A DNA stretch of 64,000 nucleotides from Agrobacterium tumefaciens. Lineage in GTDB: Bacteria > Pseudomonadota > Alphaproteobacteria > Rhizobiales > Rhizobiaceae. The notes under the pieces are model-generated. The model did no database searches and was not told where the DNA came from. It saw only the letters and a list, made by a program, of their open reading frames with translations. This document shows, one piece after another, positions 1 to 9,555 of the stretch. Both the position numbers and the translations under genes were made by a program. Numbering within the stretch: position 1 is the stretch's first letter; the number at the start of each line of letters is the position of its first letter. The stretch covers positions 1,054,001 to 1,118,000 of the forward strand of contig NZ_CP039889.1 in assembly GCF_005221325.1 (NCBI RefSeq), given 5' to 3'.

Positions 1-980
1 GCTTTGCCGCCGCCTACGGCACCAGCGAACTCGATCTCTCCATCGAAAAACGCTTCAACGAAATCTTCGAACGCGAGGTCGCGGTATTTTTCGTCGCCAC
101 CGGCACGGCGGCCAATTCGCTTTCGCTGGCCAGCATCGCCCGCCCCGGCGGCCTGACCTTCTGTCATTCCGAGGCGCATGTGATTGAAGACGAATGCGGC
201 GCACCGGATTTCTTTTCCGGCATGCGCATGGTCGCCGTCGAGGGGCCTGATGGTAAGATGCTACCGGAAAACCTGATCGAACGCATTGCGCGTTATCCCC
301 AGGATGCCGTGCACCATGGGCGCGCCGCGGCCATCACCATGACGCAGGCGACTGAAGCCGGCACCGTCTACACGCTCGACGAAATCGACGCGATATCGAA
401 GATCGCCAAGGAAAACGGCCTGCCGCTGCATATGGATGGCGCGCGATTTGCCAATGCGCTTGCCGCACTCGGCACCACGCCGGCTGAAATGACATGGAAA
501 CGCGGCGTTGACGTTCTGTCTTTCGGCGGCACGAAAAACGGCTGCTGGTGCGCGGAAGCGATCGTGTTTTTCGATCCTTCGCTCGCCCGGGACTTCTCTT
601 TCCTGCGCAAGCGCACCGCCCAGCTTTTTTCGAAATCGCGTTTCATCGCCGCACAATTCGAAGCCTATCTGCAGGACGATCTGTGGCTCGGTCTCGCAGG
701 CCACGCCAATGCCATGGCCAACCGGCTGCGCGCCGGTTTCGGCTCACTGAACAGCGCCCGCCTGGCATGGCCGACACAAGCCAACGAGGTTTTCGCCATT
801 CTGCCGAAGGCGGCCGCCGAAGCGGCGACGGAAAAAGGCGCGAAGTTCTATGACTGGCTGGAACCGCGCGACATGCCGGAAAATGTCGGCAAGGACGAAG
901 TGCTGATCCGCATGGTCACCAGCTTTGCGACGACCGAGGCCGATGTGGACGAATTCCTGTCGATCTGCGCTGCCGTCTGA
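1..980 (+). CDS. ltaE: Low-specificity L-threonine aldolase, 5' end outside window
   Basis: PLP enzyme that splits L-threonine or allo-threonine into glycine and acetaldehyde in the cytoplasm. The reading frame is open from base 3, so the N-terminus lies upstream; about 325 codons are visible. The HxDGAR segment (LHMDGARFANA) near base 430 and the PLP-lysine context SFGGTKNG near base 525 fit the beta-eliminating lyase / threonine aldolase family. An internal GTG at 180 is not the real start, because conserved family sequence (FVATGTAANSLSL) precedes it in frame. The gene ends convergently with kdpE, with a GC-rich hairpin between them. Confidence 0.9.
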   Translation, partial: FAAAYGTSELDLSIEKRFNEIFEREVAVFFVATGTAANSLSLASIARPGGLTFCHSEAHVIEDECGAPDFFSGMRMVAVEGPDGKMLPENLIERIARYPQDAVHHGRAAAITMTQATEAGTVYTLDEIDAISKIAKENGLPLHMDGARFANALAALGTTPAEMTWKRGVDVLSFGGTKNGCWCAEAIVFFDPSLARDFSFLRKRTAQLFSKSRFIAAQFEAYLQDDLWLGLAGHANAMANRLRAGFGSLNSARLAWPTQANEVFAILPKAAAEAATEKGAKFYDWLEPRDMPENVGKDEVLIRMVTSFATTEADVDEFLSICAAV

Positions 981-989
981 CAATGATCG

Positions 990-1014
990 GAGGGCGTCGC
1001 CTTGCGACGCCCTC
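990..1014. terminator. Bidirectional hairpin between ltaE and kdpE
   Basis: Perfect 11-bp inverted repeat GAGGGCGTCGC / GCGACGCCCTC with a 3-nt loop, ten bases after the ltaE stop and touching the kdpE stop codon. There is no clear T-run on either side, so it may be a weak or Rho-assisted terminator serving both convergent genes. Confidence 0.6.
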
Positions 1015-1702
1015 AAAACTCCTGCAACCGGTAACCGACCCCGGTTTCCGTCAGGATATAACGCGGCTGATCCGGGATTTTTTCGATCTTCTGGCGCAGC
1101 TGGCGCACATAGACCCGCAGATATTGCACATCGGTCAGTTCGTCCCAGACATGTTCCAGCAGGAAACGGTGCGTCAGCACCTTGCCGGCATGCTGCACCA
1201 GAACCCGCAGAATATCATATTCCTTGGGCGAGAGCTTCACCTCGCGATCCTCTACCCTGACGATGCGCCGGACAAGATCGACCGAGAGGTCACCGGTCTG
1301 GAAGACCGGCCTTTCGCCCTGGCTCTGCAGGCGATGGCGGAGCGCCACACGGATGCGGGCGACAAGCTCGTTCATGCCGAAGGGCTTGCTGATGTAATCA
1401 TCCGCCCCCAGTTCCAGCGCCCTGACAATGCCTGCCTCATCCGTGCGGCTGGAGAGGATGATGACCGGGAGCGCCAGACCTTCGCTGCGCCACCTCTCCA
1501 GAAGATCATGGCCCGACAAATCCGGCAGCCCGAGATCGAGGACGACGAGATCCGGCTTGTCTTCCCGAACCAATTCCATCGCCACCTTCGCATTCATCGC
1601 CTCGCTCACCGCATATCCCTGGGTCGACAGACCCACACGCAGCAGCTTGCGGATCGGCGGCTCGTCATCGACGATCAGAATACGAACGGCGGAATTGGTC
1701 AT
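1013..1702 (-). CDS. kdpE: Potassium-responsive response regulator KdpE
   Basis: OmpR-family response regulator of 229 residues that activates kdp transcription when phosphorylated by KdpD. The receiver domain (about 1-120) carries the acidic pair VDDE at 11-14, phospho-acceptor Asp56 in VVLDLGLP, and the conserved Lys in SKPFG; a winged-helix DNA-binding domain follows (about 130-229). It is the last gene of the operon, 60 nt after kdpD. Length and motifs are typical. Having kdpDE at the distal end of the structural operon allows autoregulation. Confidence 0.95.
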   Translation of the reverse strand: MTNSAVRILIVDDEPPIRKLLRVGLSTQGYAVSEAMNAKVAMELVREDKPDLVVLDLGLPDLSGHDLLERWRSEGLALPVIILSSRTDEAGIVRALELGADDYISKPFGMNELVARIRVALRHRLQSQGERPVFQTGDLSVDLVRRIVRVEDREVKLSPKEYDILRVLVQHAGKVLTHRFLLEHVWDELTDVQYLRVYVRQLRQKIEKIPDQPRYILTETGVGYRLQEF

Positions 1703-1762
1703 TCCCGATCTCCCTCAGCGGCATGGCGCGATGCGTAACCCTCTCTCGCTGGCAATAGCGCC

Positions 1763-4465
1763 TTAATCATGATCCAGCACCGGCGTATCGACCGCGACGG
1801 GCAGGCCTATGGTAAATTGCGCTCCGCCGCGATCCGATCTGTTTTCCGCCCGGATCGAGCCGCCCATCGCCTCGATGAACCCCTTGCAGATGGAGAGACC
1901 CAGCCCCGTTCCCGCCTGCACATGGTCAACCTTGCGCACCCGGTAAAAACTGTCGAAAACCCGCTCGAGATCATCGGGCGGAATGCCCGGCCCCTCATCG
2001 GCGACCGAGAGGAAGATATTTTTTCCCTGCCGCCAGCCGCGTATCGCAATGGTCGTCTGTTCGGGGGCATATTTGGCCGCATTGTCGATGAGGTTGAACA
2101 GCACCTGTTCGAAAAGCACGGGATCGACCTTCAGCATCGGCAAGTCGGAGGGGATATCGAGAACGACCTCATGCCGGACGACGATCTTCGCGGCGCGCGA
2201 CAGCGCGGTTCCGACCATATCGCCGAGGAAATGCAGCCCGTAATTCGGCTCCATCGCACCCGACCCGATCCTCGTCATATCGAGAAGATTGGAGATGAAA
2301 CGGTTCAGCCGTTCGGATTCCTCCACGATCGTCGATAGCAGTTCGGCGCGCGCATCGGGCGGAATGTCATCGGCAAAATCCTTGAGCGTTCCGGCAGAAC
2401 CCAGAATGGCGGCAAGTGGAGTTTTGAGATCGTGGGAAATGGAGGTCAGAAGTGCTGTGCGCAGCCGGTCGGTCTCAGCCGCCAGCCTTGCCCGATCGAC
2501 GTCCGAGGCGAGCTGGATACGTTCGACCGCGAGCGCGGCCTGGTCCGCCAGCGCATCAAAAAGCCGCTGCTGTTCCGGCGTCAGCAGCGGTCCGCTTCGG
2601 TCGTCATCCAGGCCCACGACGCCCACGGCACCGCTGCCGGTGCGAAGCGGGAGGTAAAGCCTTTTGGCACCCGGCAAAGTATCCGCTCCACGACCTGCCG
2701 CCTTATTGTGTTCCCAGGCCCATTGCGCGGCGGCGATATCGGCATCCACCAACGTATCGTCAGGCGGATACCCCGCCTTGACGGCAATAGCGCCGTTTTC
2801 CGGCATGAGCAGCACGACCCTCACCTTCAGCATCGATGCCATCTGGTATGCAGCTGCCCACAACACATCATCGAGCGTTCCCGTGCCGGCCAGCTTTTTC
2901 GAAAACAGATAGAGATCTTCGGTCGTGCGTGCTCTTGAGCGTGCGGAGGCCGCCTGCCGCTGCACCGCGACGGTGAGATTGGAAGCGACCAGCGCCACGC
3001 CGAAATAAAACAACAGGGCGACGAGGCTGTCCGGGGAACTGACCGTCAGCGTATAACGCGGCTCCAGAAAGAAAAAATTGAACGCGACCGCACCGAGCAG
3101 CGAGGCATAAAGCGCCGGCCCCAGGCCACCGCGCACGGCGGCCGCCAGAACGGCCATCAGGAAGACAAGCGCGAGATTTTGAACATCGAGCGTCTGATCG
3201 AGCACGATGCCGACGACGATCGCCAACCCGACGAACAGGGTGCTGTTGAGATAGGCCCGGAAGGACTGGCGCGATCGCGCCGGTGCGAGCTTCACGGCCT
3301 GGCCTGGCTTTTCCTCGTTCTTGTCGCCGGAAATGACGTGCACGCTGATATCGCCGGCGTGGTCGATCAGATCATGCGTCAGCGAGCGCTGAAAAATCCG
3401 CTGCCACCAGGATTTTCGCGGGCGACCGATGATGATGTGGGTGAAATTATTGGCATTGGCGTAGGCGATGATCTCGCGCGTGAGGTCAAGCGCCGGCAGG
3501 GTCACCGTTTCGCCGCCAAGCTGCTGCGCAAGGCGCATGGTGCCCGCCAGCCGGTCCTTCTCCGTCTCCGACAATTGCTGCGAACGCGGTGTGTCGAGAT
3601 GCAGCGCGGTCCAAGGCGCGCGCAGCCGGTCTGCCTGCCTTCGGGCATAACGCACGAGACCCGGACCGTTGCTACCGTGGTCGAGGCAGACCAGAACCCG
3701 GTCCCCCGCCGCCCAGGGACCGGAAATAGCATGGGACTGCATGTGGTTGAGCAATTGCTCGTCCACCCGCTGCGCCGTGCGGCGAAGGGCAAGCTCGCGC
3801 AACGCCGTCAGGTTACCGCGCGAAAAATAATTCTCGATGGCGCGCCGTGCGGTGCGCGGCAGGTAGACCTTGCCGTCCTGCAACCGCTTGATCAGATCAT
3901 CGGGGGTAATATCGATGATTTCGACATCGTCAGCCCTGTCAATGATGCTGTCAGGCACCGTTTCGCGCACGCGGATGCGGGTGATCTGCGCCACCACATC
4001 ATTCAGGCTTTCCACATGCTGGATATTGAGCGTCGTATAGACATCGATGCCCTGCGCGAGGATTTCCTGAACATCCATGTATCGCTTGGGGTGGCGGCTG
4101 CCGGCGGCATTGGTGTGGGCAAGTTCATCGACCAGAACCAGACCGGGGCGACGGGCGAGAATGGCGTCGATATCCATCTCCTCCAGCACCTGACCGCGAT
4201 AATCGATGCGCTTGCGGAGGATCACATCCAGCCCCTCGACCAGCGCCTCGGTTTCCTTGCGGCCATGGGTTTCCACGACACCGATAATGGTATCGACACC
4301 ATCCGCAAGCTTGGCCCGGCCGGACATCAGCATCTCATAGGTCTTGCCGACGCCGGGTGCGGCCCCCAGAAAAATCTTCAGCCGGCCTCTTGCCTCACGC
4401 TGGGCATTTTCCAGCAGCGCATCGGGCGACGGTCGGCTCGGCATATTGCTGATATCGTCAGGCAT
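1763..4465 (-). CDS. kdpD: Osmosensitive K+ channel sensor histidine kinase KdpD
   Basis: Full-length 900-residue sensor kinase of the Kdp system. It has an N-terminal KdpD domain with a Walker-A-like GAAPGVGKT (about 34-42), a universal-stress-like domain, four closely spaced membrane helices around 410-500, a GAF-like region, a HisKA box with phospho-acceptor His678 (ISHDLKTPL) and an HATPase domain (N-box NLIDNAAKY near 790, G-boxes DEGPGI and GTGLGL). It senses low K+ or ionic stress and phosphorylates KdpE. The start codon is preceded by a GGTGG that can pair in a small stem (4469-4480), and a larger hairpin separates it from kdpC. No truncation is seen. Confidence 0.96.
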   Translation of the reverse strand: MPDDISNMPSRPSPDALLENAQREARGRLKIFLGAAPGVGKTYEMLMSGRAKLADGVDTIIGVVETHGRKETEALVEGLDVILRKRIDYRGQVLEEMDIDAILARRPGLVLVDELAHTNAAGSRHPKRYMDVQEILAQGIDVYTTLNIQHVESLNDVVAQITRIRVRETVPDSIIDRADDVEIIDITPDDLIKRLQDGKVYLPRTARRAIENYFSRGNLTALRELALRRTAQRVDEQLLNHMQSHAISGPWAAGDRVLVCLDHGSNGPGLVRYARRQADRLRAPWTALHLDTPRSQQLSETEKDRLAGTMRLAQQLGGETVTLPALDLTREIIAYANANNFTHIIIGRPRKSWWQRIFQRSLTHDLIDHAGDISVHVISGDKNEEKPGQAVKLAPARSRQSFRAYLNSTLFVGLAIVVGIVLDQTLDVQNLALVFLMAVLAAAVRGGLGPALYASLLGAVAFNFFFLEPRYTLTVSSPDSLVALLFYFGVALVASNLTVAVQRQAASARSRARTTEDLYLFSKKLAGTGTLDDVLWAAAYQMASMLKVRVVLLMPENGAIAVKAGYPPDDTLVDADIAAAQWAWEHNKAAGRGADTLPGAKRLYLPLRTGSGAVGVVGLDDDRSGPLLTPEQQRLFDALADQAALAVERIQLASDVDRARLAAETDRLRTALLTSISHDLKTPLAAILGSAGTLKDFADDIPPDARAELLSTIVEESERLNRFISNLLDMTRIGSGAMEPNYGLHFLGDMVGTALSRAAKIVVRHEVVLDIPSDLPMLKVDPVLFEQVLFNLIDNAAKYAPEQTTIAIRGWRQGKNIFLSVADEGPGIPPDDLERVFDSFYRVRKVDHVQAGTGLGLSICKGFIEAMGGSIRAENRSDRGGAQFTIGLPVAVDTPVLDHD

Positions 4466-4468
4466 TTA

Positions 4469-4511
4469 ACCACCAGTGGTCGAGGCTATGGCTTCCGGAG
4501 AAGCCATAGCC
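4469..4511 (-). promoter_or_regulatory. Intercistronic hairpins between kdpC and kdpD
   Basis: Two inverted repeats lie in the 54-nt gap. The first is a perfect 11-bp stem GGCTATGGCTT / AAGCCATAGCC with a 6-nt loop (4484-4511). The second is a small stem ACCAC/GTGGT (4469-4480) that covers the GGTGG just before the kdpD start. On the minus-strand transcript the large stem lacks a U-run. This looks like a processing, partial-termination or translation-lowering element that would keep kdpDE below kdpABC; that role is inference. Confidence 0.55.
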
Positions 4512-4519
4512 ATTTCAGT

Positions 4520-5086
4520 TTATGAGCCGGCTGCGTCAAGTGCCATATTGAGTGCCAACACATTTACAACGGGCTCACCCATGAAGCCGAGTTCCGGCGC
4601 TTCGACATGACGCTCGACAAGGGCGCGCAGCGCGGCTTCATCCATGCCCCTTGCCTTCGCAACGCGCGGAACCTGGAAATAGGCGGCCTCAGGCGAGACA
4701 TGCGGATCAAGGCCGCTGCCCGATGCCGTCACCAGATCAGCGGGAACTTCGGCCATGGGGTTTTCGGCCTTTGCGGTTTCATAATCCTTCTTCACCCGGT
4801 CGATGAGCTTGGCGCTCGTCGGGCCGAGATTGGAACCGGACGATGAGGCCGCATTATATCCGTCGCCGGCGGCCGAGGGGCGACCGTGAAAATAGGTCTC
4901 GCCGGTGAAGGCCTGACCGATCAATTGCGAGCCGACCACCTTGCCATCCTTCTCGATCAGGCTGCCATTGGCCTGAACGGGAAAGAGCGCCTGCGCAAGA
5001 CCCGTCATGCCCAGCGGATAGGCAAGGCCGGTAATGGCCGTGGTGGCGAGGATCAGCACCAGTGCGGGACGAAGCTGTCTAAACAT
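4520..5086 (-). CDS. kdpC: K+-transporting ATPase subunit KdpC
   Basis: Small accessory subunit (188 residues) of the KdpFABC pump. One N-terminal membrane helix (about 8-30) is followed by a periplasmic domain with the family signatures [28 protein letters not shown] and a C-terminal [11 protein letters not shown]. It is needed for assembly and high affinity. The ATG at 5086 lies 12 nt after the kdpB stop, so the genes are translated from one transcript. Length is normal. Confidence 0.96.
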   Translation of the reverse strand: MFRQLRPALVLILATTAITGLAYPLGMTGLAQALFPVQANGSLIEKDGKVVGSQLIGQAFTGETYFHGRPSAAGDGYNAASSSGSNLGPTSAKLIDRVKKDYETAKAENPMAEVPADLVTASGSGLDPHVSPEAAYFQVPRVAKARGMDEAALRALVERHVEAPELGFMGEPVVNVLALNMALDAAGS

Positions 5087-5098
5087 TGTCTTTACTCC

Positions 5099-7183
5099 TC
5101 AGGCGAGACCGAGCGCGGTAATGGCGAGGTCGATGGCCTTGATGCCGATGAAGGGAACGATGATGCCACCGAGGCCATAGATGACCAGATTGCGCGACAG
5201 CAGCGCGCCCGCGCCGATCGGGCGATATTTCACGCCCTTCAGCGACAAGGGGATGAGCGCGATGATGATGAGCGCGTTGAAGATGATGGCCGACAAAATC
5301 GCGCTCTGCGGCGTCGAAAGCCCCATCACGTTCAGAACGCCAAGCTGTGGATAGAGCGCCAGGAACATCGCCGGGATGATGGCGAAATATTTGGCGATAT
5401 CGTTGGCGATGGAGAACGTCGTCAGCGCACCGCGCGTCATCAGCAATTGCTTGCCGATTTCGACGATCTCGATGAGCTTGGTGGGATCGCTGTCGAGATC
5501 GACCATGTTGCCGGCCTCGCGCGCCGCCACCGTGCCGGTGTTCATGGCCACGCCGACATCCGCCTGCGCCAGCGCCGGCGCGTCATTGGTGCCATCGCCG
5601 CACATGGCGACGAGCTTGCCCTTGGCCTGTTCCTCGCGGATAAGCTCCAGCTTGTTTTCCGGCGTTGCCTGGGCGAGGAAATCATCGACGCCCGCTTCCG
5701 CCGCTATTGCCGCGGCCGTCATCGGATTATCGCCGGTGATCATGACGGTGCGGATGCCCATGCGGCGAAGCTCGGCGAAACGTTCGCGAATACCGCCCTT
5801 GACGATATCCTTCAGTTGCACGACGCCGAGCAGCTTGCCATCACGCACCACCGCAAGCGGCGTGCCGCCGGCCTTTGCGATGTCTTCCGCTATTGCGCGG
5901 ATAGCCCGCGTGGCATCCGTTTCGGTTTTGAGGGCAAGCGCCGCATTGCCATGTTGCAGAGCGCCGCCATCGACATAGGCAAGAACCGCATCAACCGCGC
6001 CCTTGCGGATGGAGGCACCTTCGAAATCGACGCCGCTCATGCGGGTCTGGGCGGTGAAGGGCACGAAGCTGGCGTGCAGCTTCTGCATGTCGCGGGCACG
6101 GATGCCGTATTTTTCCTTGGCCAGCACCACGATCGAGCGGCCTTCCGGCGTTTCGTCGGCAAGCGAGGCGAGCTGCGCGGCATCGGCAAGTTCCTGCTCG
6201 GAGACGCCGGGGATGGGGCGGAATTCCGTCGCCTGCCGGTTGCCAAGCGTGATGGTGCCGGTCTTGTCGAGCAGCAGCGTGTCGACATCCCCCGCCGCCT
6301 CGACGGCGCGGCCGGACATAGCGAGCACGTTGAAACGCACCAGCCTGTCCATGCCGGCAATGCCGATAGCGGACAGAAGCGCGCCGATGGTGGTGGGGAT
6401 AAGCGTGACGAACAGCGCCACCAGCACGATGATCGGAATGGAACCGCCCGCATAGGCCGCGAAACTTGGAATGGTCGCGGTGGCGAGAACGAAGATCAAC
6501 GTCATGCCGGCCAGCAGGATGTTGAGCGCGATCTCGTTCGGCGTCTTCTGGCGCTCGGCACCTTCGACCAGCGAAATCATCCGGTCGAGGAAGGTGGAGC
6601 CGGCAGCAGCGGTGATGCGCACCCTTATCCAGTCCGATAGAACCTGCGTGCCGCCGGTAACCGCCGAGCGGTCGCCGCCGGATTCGCGGATGACGGGGGC
6701 GGATTCGCCTGTGATCGCCGCCTCGTTGACGGAGGCGACACCTTCGATGACTTCACCGTCGGAAGGGATGATGTCGCCCGCCTCGACGAGAACGACATCG
6801 TTCACCTTCAGACTGTCGCCCGCAACCATTTTATACTGGCTGCGATCATCGCCGGTCAGAAGTTTCGCCTGGGTTTCCGTGCGGGTCTTGCGCAGGGAAT
6901 CCGCCTGCGCCTTGCCGCGCCCTTCGGCGACGGCTTCGGCGAAATTGGCAAACAGCACGGTGAACCAGAGCCAGAGATTGATCTGGAAGGAAAAGGCGAG
7001 ATTGGCGCCGCCGGTTATGAGGTCGCGGATGAATAGCACCGTTGTCAGCACCGACACCGTCGCCACGACGAACATGACCGGGTTACGCGCAAGTGTGCGT
7101 GGGTTGAGCTTTTTGAATGCGTCGGCGATGGCCGGCACGAGAATGCGAGAATCGAGGATGCTCGCTTGTTTGGACTGGCTCAT
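5099..7183 (-). CDS. kdpB: K+-transporting P-type ATPase catalytic subunit KdpB
   Basis: P-type ATPase of 694 residues that energises K+ uptake in the inner membrane. The actuator loop TGES is at 158-161, the phosphorylation motif DKTGT begins at Asp306, and the hinge motif [10 protein letters not shown] is present, with membrane helices on both sides. The open frame runs upstream to 7306, but that part is arginine- and cysteine-rich and unlike the family. The ATG at 7183 ([10 protein letters not shown]) has a GGAG ahead of it and gives the normal length. It follows a previously overlooked 54-codon ORF by 44 nt. Confidence 0.96.
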   Translation of the reverse strand: MSQSKQASILDSRILVPAIADAFKKLNPRTLARNPVMFVVATVSVLTTVLFIRDLITGGANLAFSFQINLWLWFTVLFANFAEAVAEGRGKAQADSLRKTRTETQAKLLTGDDRSQYKMVAGDSLKVNDVVLVEAGDIIPSDGEVIEGVASVNEAAITGESAPVIRESGGDRSAVTGGTQVLSDWIRVRITAAAGSTFLDRMISLVEGAERQKTPNEIALNILLAGMTLIFVLATATIPSFAAYAGGSIPIIVLVALFVTLIPTTIGALLSAIGIAGMDRLVRFNVLAMSGRAVEAAGDVDTLLLDKTGTITLGNRQATEFRPIPGVSEQELADAAQLASLADETPEGRSIVVLAKEKYGIRARDMQKLHASFVPFTAQTRMSGVDFEGASIRKGAVDAVLAYVDGGALQHGNAALALKTETDATRAIRAIAEDIAKAGGTPLAVVRDGKLLGVVQLKDIVKGGIRERFAELRRMGIRTVMITGDNPMTAAAIAAEAGVDDFLAQATPENKLELIREEQAKGKLVAMCGDGTNDAPALAQADVGVAMNTGTVAAREAGNMVDLDSDPTKLIEIVEIGKQLLMTRGALTTFSIANDIAKYFAIIPAMFLALYPQLGVLNVMGLSTPQSAILSAIIFNALIIIALIPLSLKGVKYRPIGAGALLSRNLVIYGLGGIIVPFIGIKAIDLAITALGLA

Positions 7184-7227
7184 GAAGAGGCTCCAGCGTT
7201 TGAAACAGGGCGACCGATGAGGATCGA

Positions 7228-7392
7228 TCAGCCCGTGATAACTTCGAGAGCGACAACGGCGGCGAACAGAGCCGCCATCATCGCAAGAATGAGATTGGAG
7301 GCGCACCAGCCGCCGGGCGTGGCGCTCCCTTTGACGGGAGCGCCTTTGCGGACGGGAACAATGCGGTTAGGTCGGGACATGTCGTCATTCAT
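7228..7392 (-). CDS. 54-residue single-helix membrane protein inside the kdp operon
   Basis: Small ORF between kdpA and kdpB. Its ATG lies 9 nt after the kdpA stop, and a GAGGTGA Shine-Dalgarno sequence overlaps that stop, so it is placed for coupled translation. It encodes a basic N-terminal half ([20 protein letters not shown]) followed by a Gly/Trp/Cys turn and one hydrophobic helix ([20 protein letters not shown], about 34-53). This is not KdpF, which is present separately at 9138-9227. I do not recognise the family. The position suggests an accessory or regulatory subunit of the Kdp pump. Confidence 0.7.
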   Translation of the reverse strand: MNDDMSRPNRIVPVRKGAPVKGSATPGGWCASNLILAMMAALFAAVVALEVITG

Positions 7393-7401
7393 GGCATCAC
7401 C

Positions 7402-9105
7402 TCAGAAGAGCTGGCCTGCCGCCATGACAAGATGTTCGGCAACGGGGCCGAGCGCGAGCGCTGGCAGGAAGGTAAGGCCGCCGACAATCAGGATCGTGCC
7501 GACAAGCAGGCCGACGAAGAGCGGGCCATCGGTCGGGAAGGTGCCTGCCGATGCTGGAACAGTCTTTTTGGTGACCAGCGAGCCGGCAATGGCGAGTGCC
7601 GGAATGATGACCAGAAAACGCCCCATCAGCATGCCGAGACCAAGCGTGATGTTGTACCAGGTGGTATTGCCGGTCAGACCGCCGAAAGCCGAGCCGTTAT
7701 TGGCGGCTGCCGAGGTATAGGCATAGAGGATTTCGGAGAAGCCATGCGGCCCGGCCGTTCCGATCGACGCCACCGCCGAGGGTAGAACCGTGGCCGTTGC
7801 CGTAAACGCCAGCATGGCGAGCGGCAGGCAGAGGATGGCCAGAACCGCCATCTTCATTTCCTTGGCCTCGATCTTCTTTCCGAGATATTCCGGCGTGCGG
7901 CCGACCATCAGCCCCGCCACGAAGATGGCGATGACGATGAACAGAAGAATGCCGTAGAAACCCGCGCCGACACCGCCAACGATAACCTCACCCAGCTGCA
8001 TGTTGATGAGCGGAACGAGACCACCGAGCGCCGTGAAGCTGCCATGCATGGCATTGACCGCGCCGCAGGATGCAGCCGTGGTGATCACCGCAAAGAGCGA
8101 CGAGAGCACCACGCCGAAGCGGACTTCCTTACCCTCCATGTTACCACCAGCGAGACCAAAGCTGTGCATCAGCGGGTTTCCGGCCGCTTCCGCCCAATAG
8201 GTGACGGCGACGCCCGCGATGAACAGCACACCCATGGCGGCGAGGATCGCCCAGCCCTGGCGCTGGTTGCCGACCATGCGGCCGAAGACATTGGTGAAGG
8301 CAGCACCGATCGCAAAGATCGACACCATCTGGATCATGTTGGAAAAGGCATCAGGGTTTTCAAACGGATGCGCGGAATTGGCATTGAAGAAACCGCCGCC
8401 ATTGGTTCCGAGCATCTTGATGGCGAGTTGCGATGCCACCGGGCCGACCGCAATCGTCTGCTGCGCGCCTTCCAGTGTCCGCGCCGTGACATAGGCGCCG
8501 AACGTCTGCGGCACGCCGAGCCACACATAAACGAGCGTCAGCACGATGCAGAGCGGCAGGAGCACGTAGAGCGTGGAGCGGACCATATCCACCCAGAAAT
8601 TACCGATCGCCTTGCCGGAAGCGCGCGAAAAAGCGCGGATGAGGCCGATGGCGATCGCCATGCCCGTGGCGGCCGAAACGAAATTCTGCACGGTGAGACC
8701 CGCCATCTGGGTCAGATAGGACAGGGTGCTTTCCCCGCCGTAATTCTGCCAGTTGGTATTGGTGACGAAGCTGACCGCCGTGTTGAAGGACAATTCAGGC
8801 CCGACGGCCGGCATCGCCTGCGGATTATAGGGCAGCACGGCCTGAAAGCGCATCAGCGCATAAAGCAGGACGAAACCGAGAAGGTTGAAGAGAAGCATGG
8901 AAAACGCATAGGTCGTCCAGTGCTGCTCCTCGCGCTCGCTGGTGCCGGCAAGGGCGTAGAGACCGCGCTCGACGGGTGCTAGAACCGGCGACAGCAGGGT
9001 GCGTTCGCCATTGAAGACACGCGCCATGTAAAAGCCAAGCGGCTTCACCAGCGCAAAAACGATCCCGCAGAAAAGCAGGACCTGAAACCATCCATTGAGG
9101 GTCAT
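7402..9105 (-). CDS. kdpA: K+-transporting ATPase K+-binding subunit KdpA
   Basis: Channel-like subunit (567 residues) with about ten membrane helices; it binds and translocates K+. The selectivity-filter-like loops include [12 protein letters not shown] and [18 protein letters not shown], both typical of KdpA, and the N-terminal GxYMARVF segment is intact. It follows kdpF closely and leads into the 54-codon ORF and kdpB. No odd features. Confidence 0.97.
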   Translation of the reverse strand: MTLNGWFQVLLFCGIVFALVKPLGFYMARVFNGERTLLSPVLAPVERGLYALAGTSEREEQHWTTYAFSMLLFNLLGFVLLYALMRFQAVLPYNPQAMPAVGPELSFNTAVSFVTNTNWQNYGGESTLSYLTQMAGLTVQNFVSAATGMAIAIGLIRAFSRASGKAIGNFWVDMVRSTLYVLLPLCIVLTLVYVWLGVPQTFGAYVTARTLEGAQQTIAVGPVASQLAIKMLGTNGGGFFNANSAHPFENPDAFSNMIQMVSIFAIGAAFTNVFGRMVGNQRQGWAILAAMGVLFIAGVAVTYWAEAAGNPLMHSFGLAGGNMEGKEVRFGVVLSSLFAVITTAASCGAVNAMHGSFTALGGLVPLINMQLGEVIVGGVGAGFYGILLFIVIAIFVAGLMVGRTPEYLGKKIEAKEMKMAVLAILCLPLAMLAFTATATVLPSAVASIGTAGPHGFSEILYAYTSAAANNGSAFGGLTGNTTWYNITLGLGMLMGRFLVIIPALAIAGSLVTKKTVPASAGTFPTDGPLFVGLLVGTILIVGGLTFLPALALGPVAEHLVMAAGQLF

Positions 9106-9137
9106 GGTACTTTAACTTTCAATAGCCGTCGCTTCGG

Positions 9138-9227
9138 TCAAAAGCGTTCGGGGCGAATGAGAGCATAGGTGAGATAGGCGGCGATAAAGATCGTGACGGC
9201 ACCGCTCAGGATGTAATCGAAGGTCAT
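9138..9227 (-). CDS. kdpF: KdpF stabilising peptide of the Kdp pump
   Basis: 29-codon ORF encoding one hydrophobic helix: MTFDYILSGAVTIFIAAYLT, then YALIRPERF and stop. The terminal R-P-E-R/K-F signature after a single helix is diagnostic of KdpF, the small peptide that stabilises KdpABC. It sits 32 nt before kdpA in the canonical F-A-B-C order and is easily missed because of its size. Confidence 0.92.
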   Translation of the reverse strand: MTFDYILSGAVTIFIAAYLTYALIRPERF

Positions 9228-9239
9228 CGCAGCCTCCGC

Positions 9240-9323
9240 CTAAAGCCGGTCGCAGGCGCGCGTATAGGCAAAGCAGAGGGCAAAAAACACCGTCGCTGCG
9301 CCGATAAGAACAAGATCCATCAT
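9240..9323 (-). CDS. 27-residue membrane mini-protein leading the kdp operon
   Basis: Tiny ORF in front of kdpF: ATG at 9323 preceded by AAGGAG at 8-nt spacing, one hydrophobic helix (LVLIGAATVFFALCFAYTRA) and the ending CDRL, stop at 9240. Short helix proteins ending in an arginine/cysteine CDRL-like tail are found upstream of kdpF in other bacteria, as far as I recall, but no function is known to me. It is probably the first cistron of the operon. Confidence 0.72.
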   Translation of the reverse strand: MMDLVLIGAATVFFALCFAYTRACDRL

Positions 9324-9361
9324 TGATGGGACTCCTTTTCATTCGAGGAGCCGGACAGGAA

Positions 9362-9393
9362 GAAAAGCGCCGTCATGTGGGACGTCGCTTTTC
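9362..9393. promoter_or_regulatory. Stem-loop in the kdp leader
   Basis: Inverted repeat GAAAAGCG / CGCTTTTC (8 bp) extended inward by CGT/ACG, 39 bp before the first kdp mini-ORF. In the minus-strand transcript it would form a leader hairpin. No U-run directly follows, so attenuation is only a possibility. Confidence 0.4.
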
Positions 9394-9488
9394 AATCTTT
9401 CTGGCTGGACAGGGAACACCATCCCTTTCCGCAGAGAAGAATGCACCCGAACCGCATAAAGGTTCGAGACGGCCACAGATGGAATAAA

Positions 9489-9501
9489 ATAGGAATCCTA
9501 T
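9489..9501. promoter_or_regulatory. Palindrome ATAGGAATCCTAT upstream of kdp
   Basis: Perfect 6+1+6 inverted repeat in an A/T-rich stretch about 166 bp upstream of the first kdp mini-ORF. It is a candidate site for KdpE or another regulator. It does not sit against an obvious promoter and no second copy was seen. Confidence 0.35.
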
Positions 9502-9555
9502 AGGAATTTCGATGCCCGCGGAGACAGGCACCCTATCCATGTGTTAATCTGCCTC

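Noticed and set aside
3179..4525. Plus-strand ORF of 448 codons
   Set aside because: It lies entirely opposite kdpD, whose motifs are complete; it has no family pattern and reflects high-GC antisense openness.
4886..6640. Plus-strand ORF of 584 codons
   Set aside because: Antisense of kdpB/kdpC; His/Arg/Asp-rich low-complexity composition typical of a shadow frame.
7184..7306. N-terminal extension of KdpB by 41 residues
   Set aside because: Arg/Cys-rich, unlike the family, and lies antisense-offset over the 54-codon ORF; ATG 7183 has an RBS and gives normal length.
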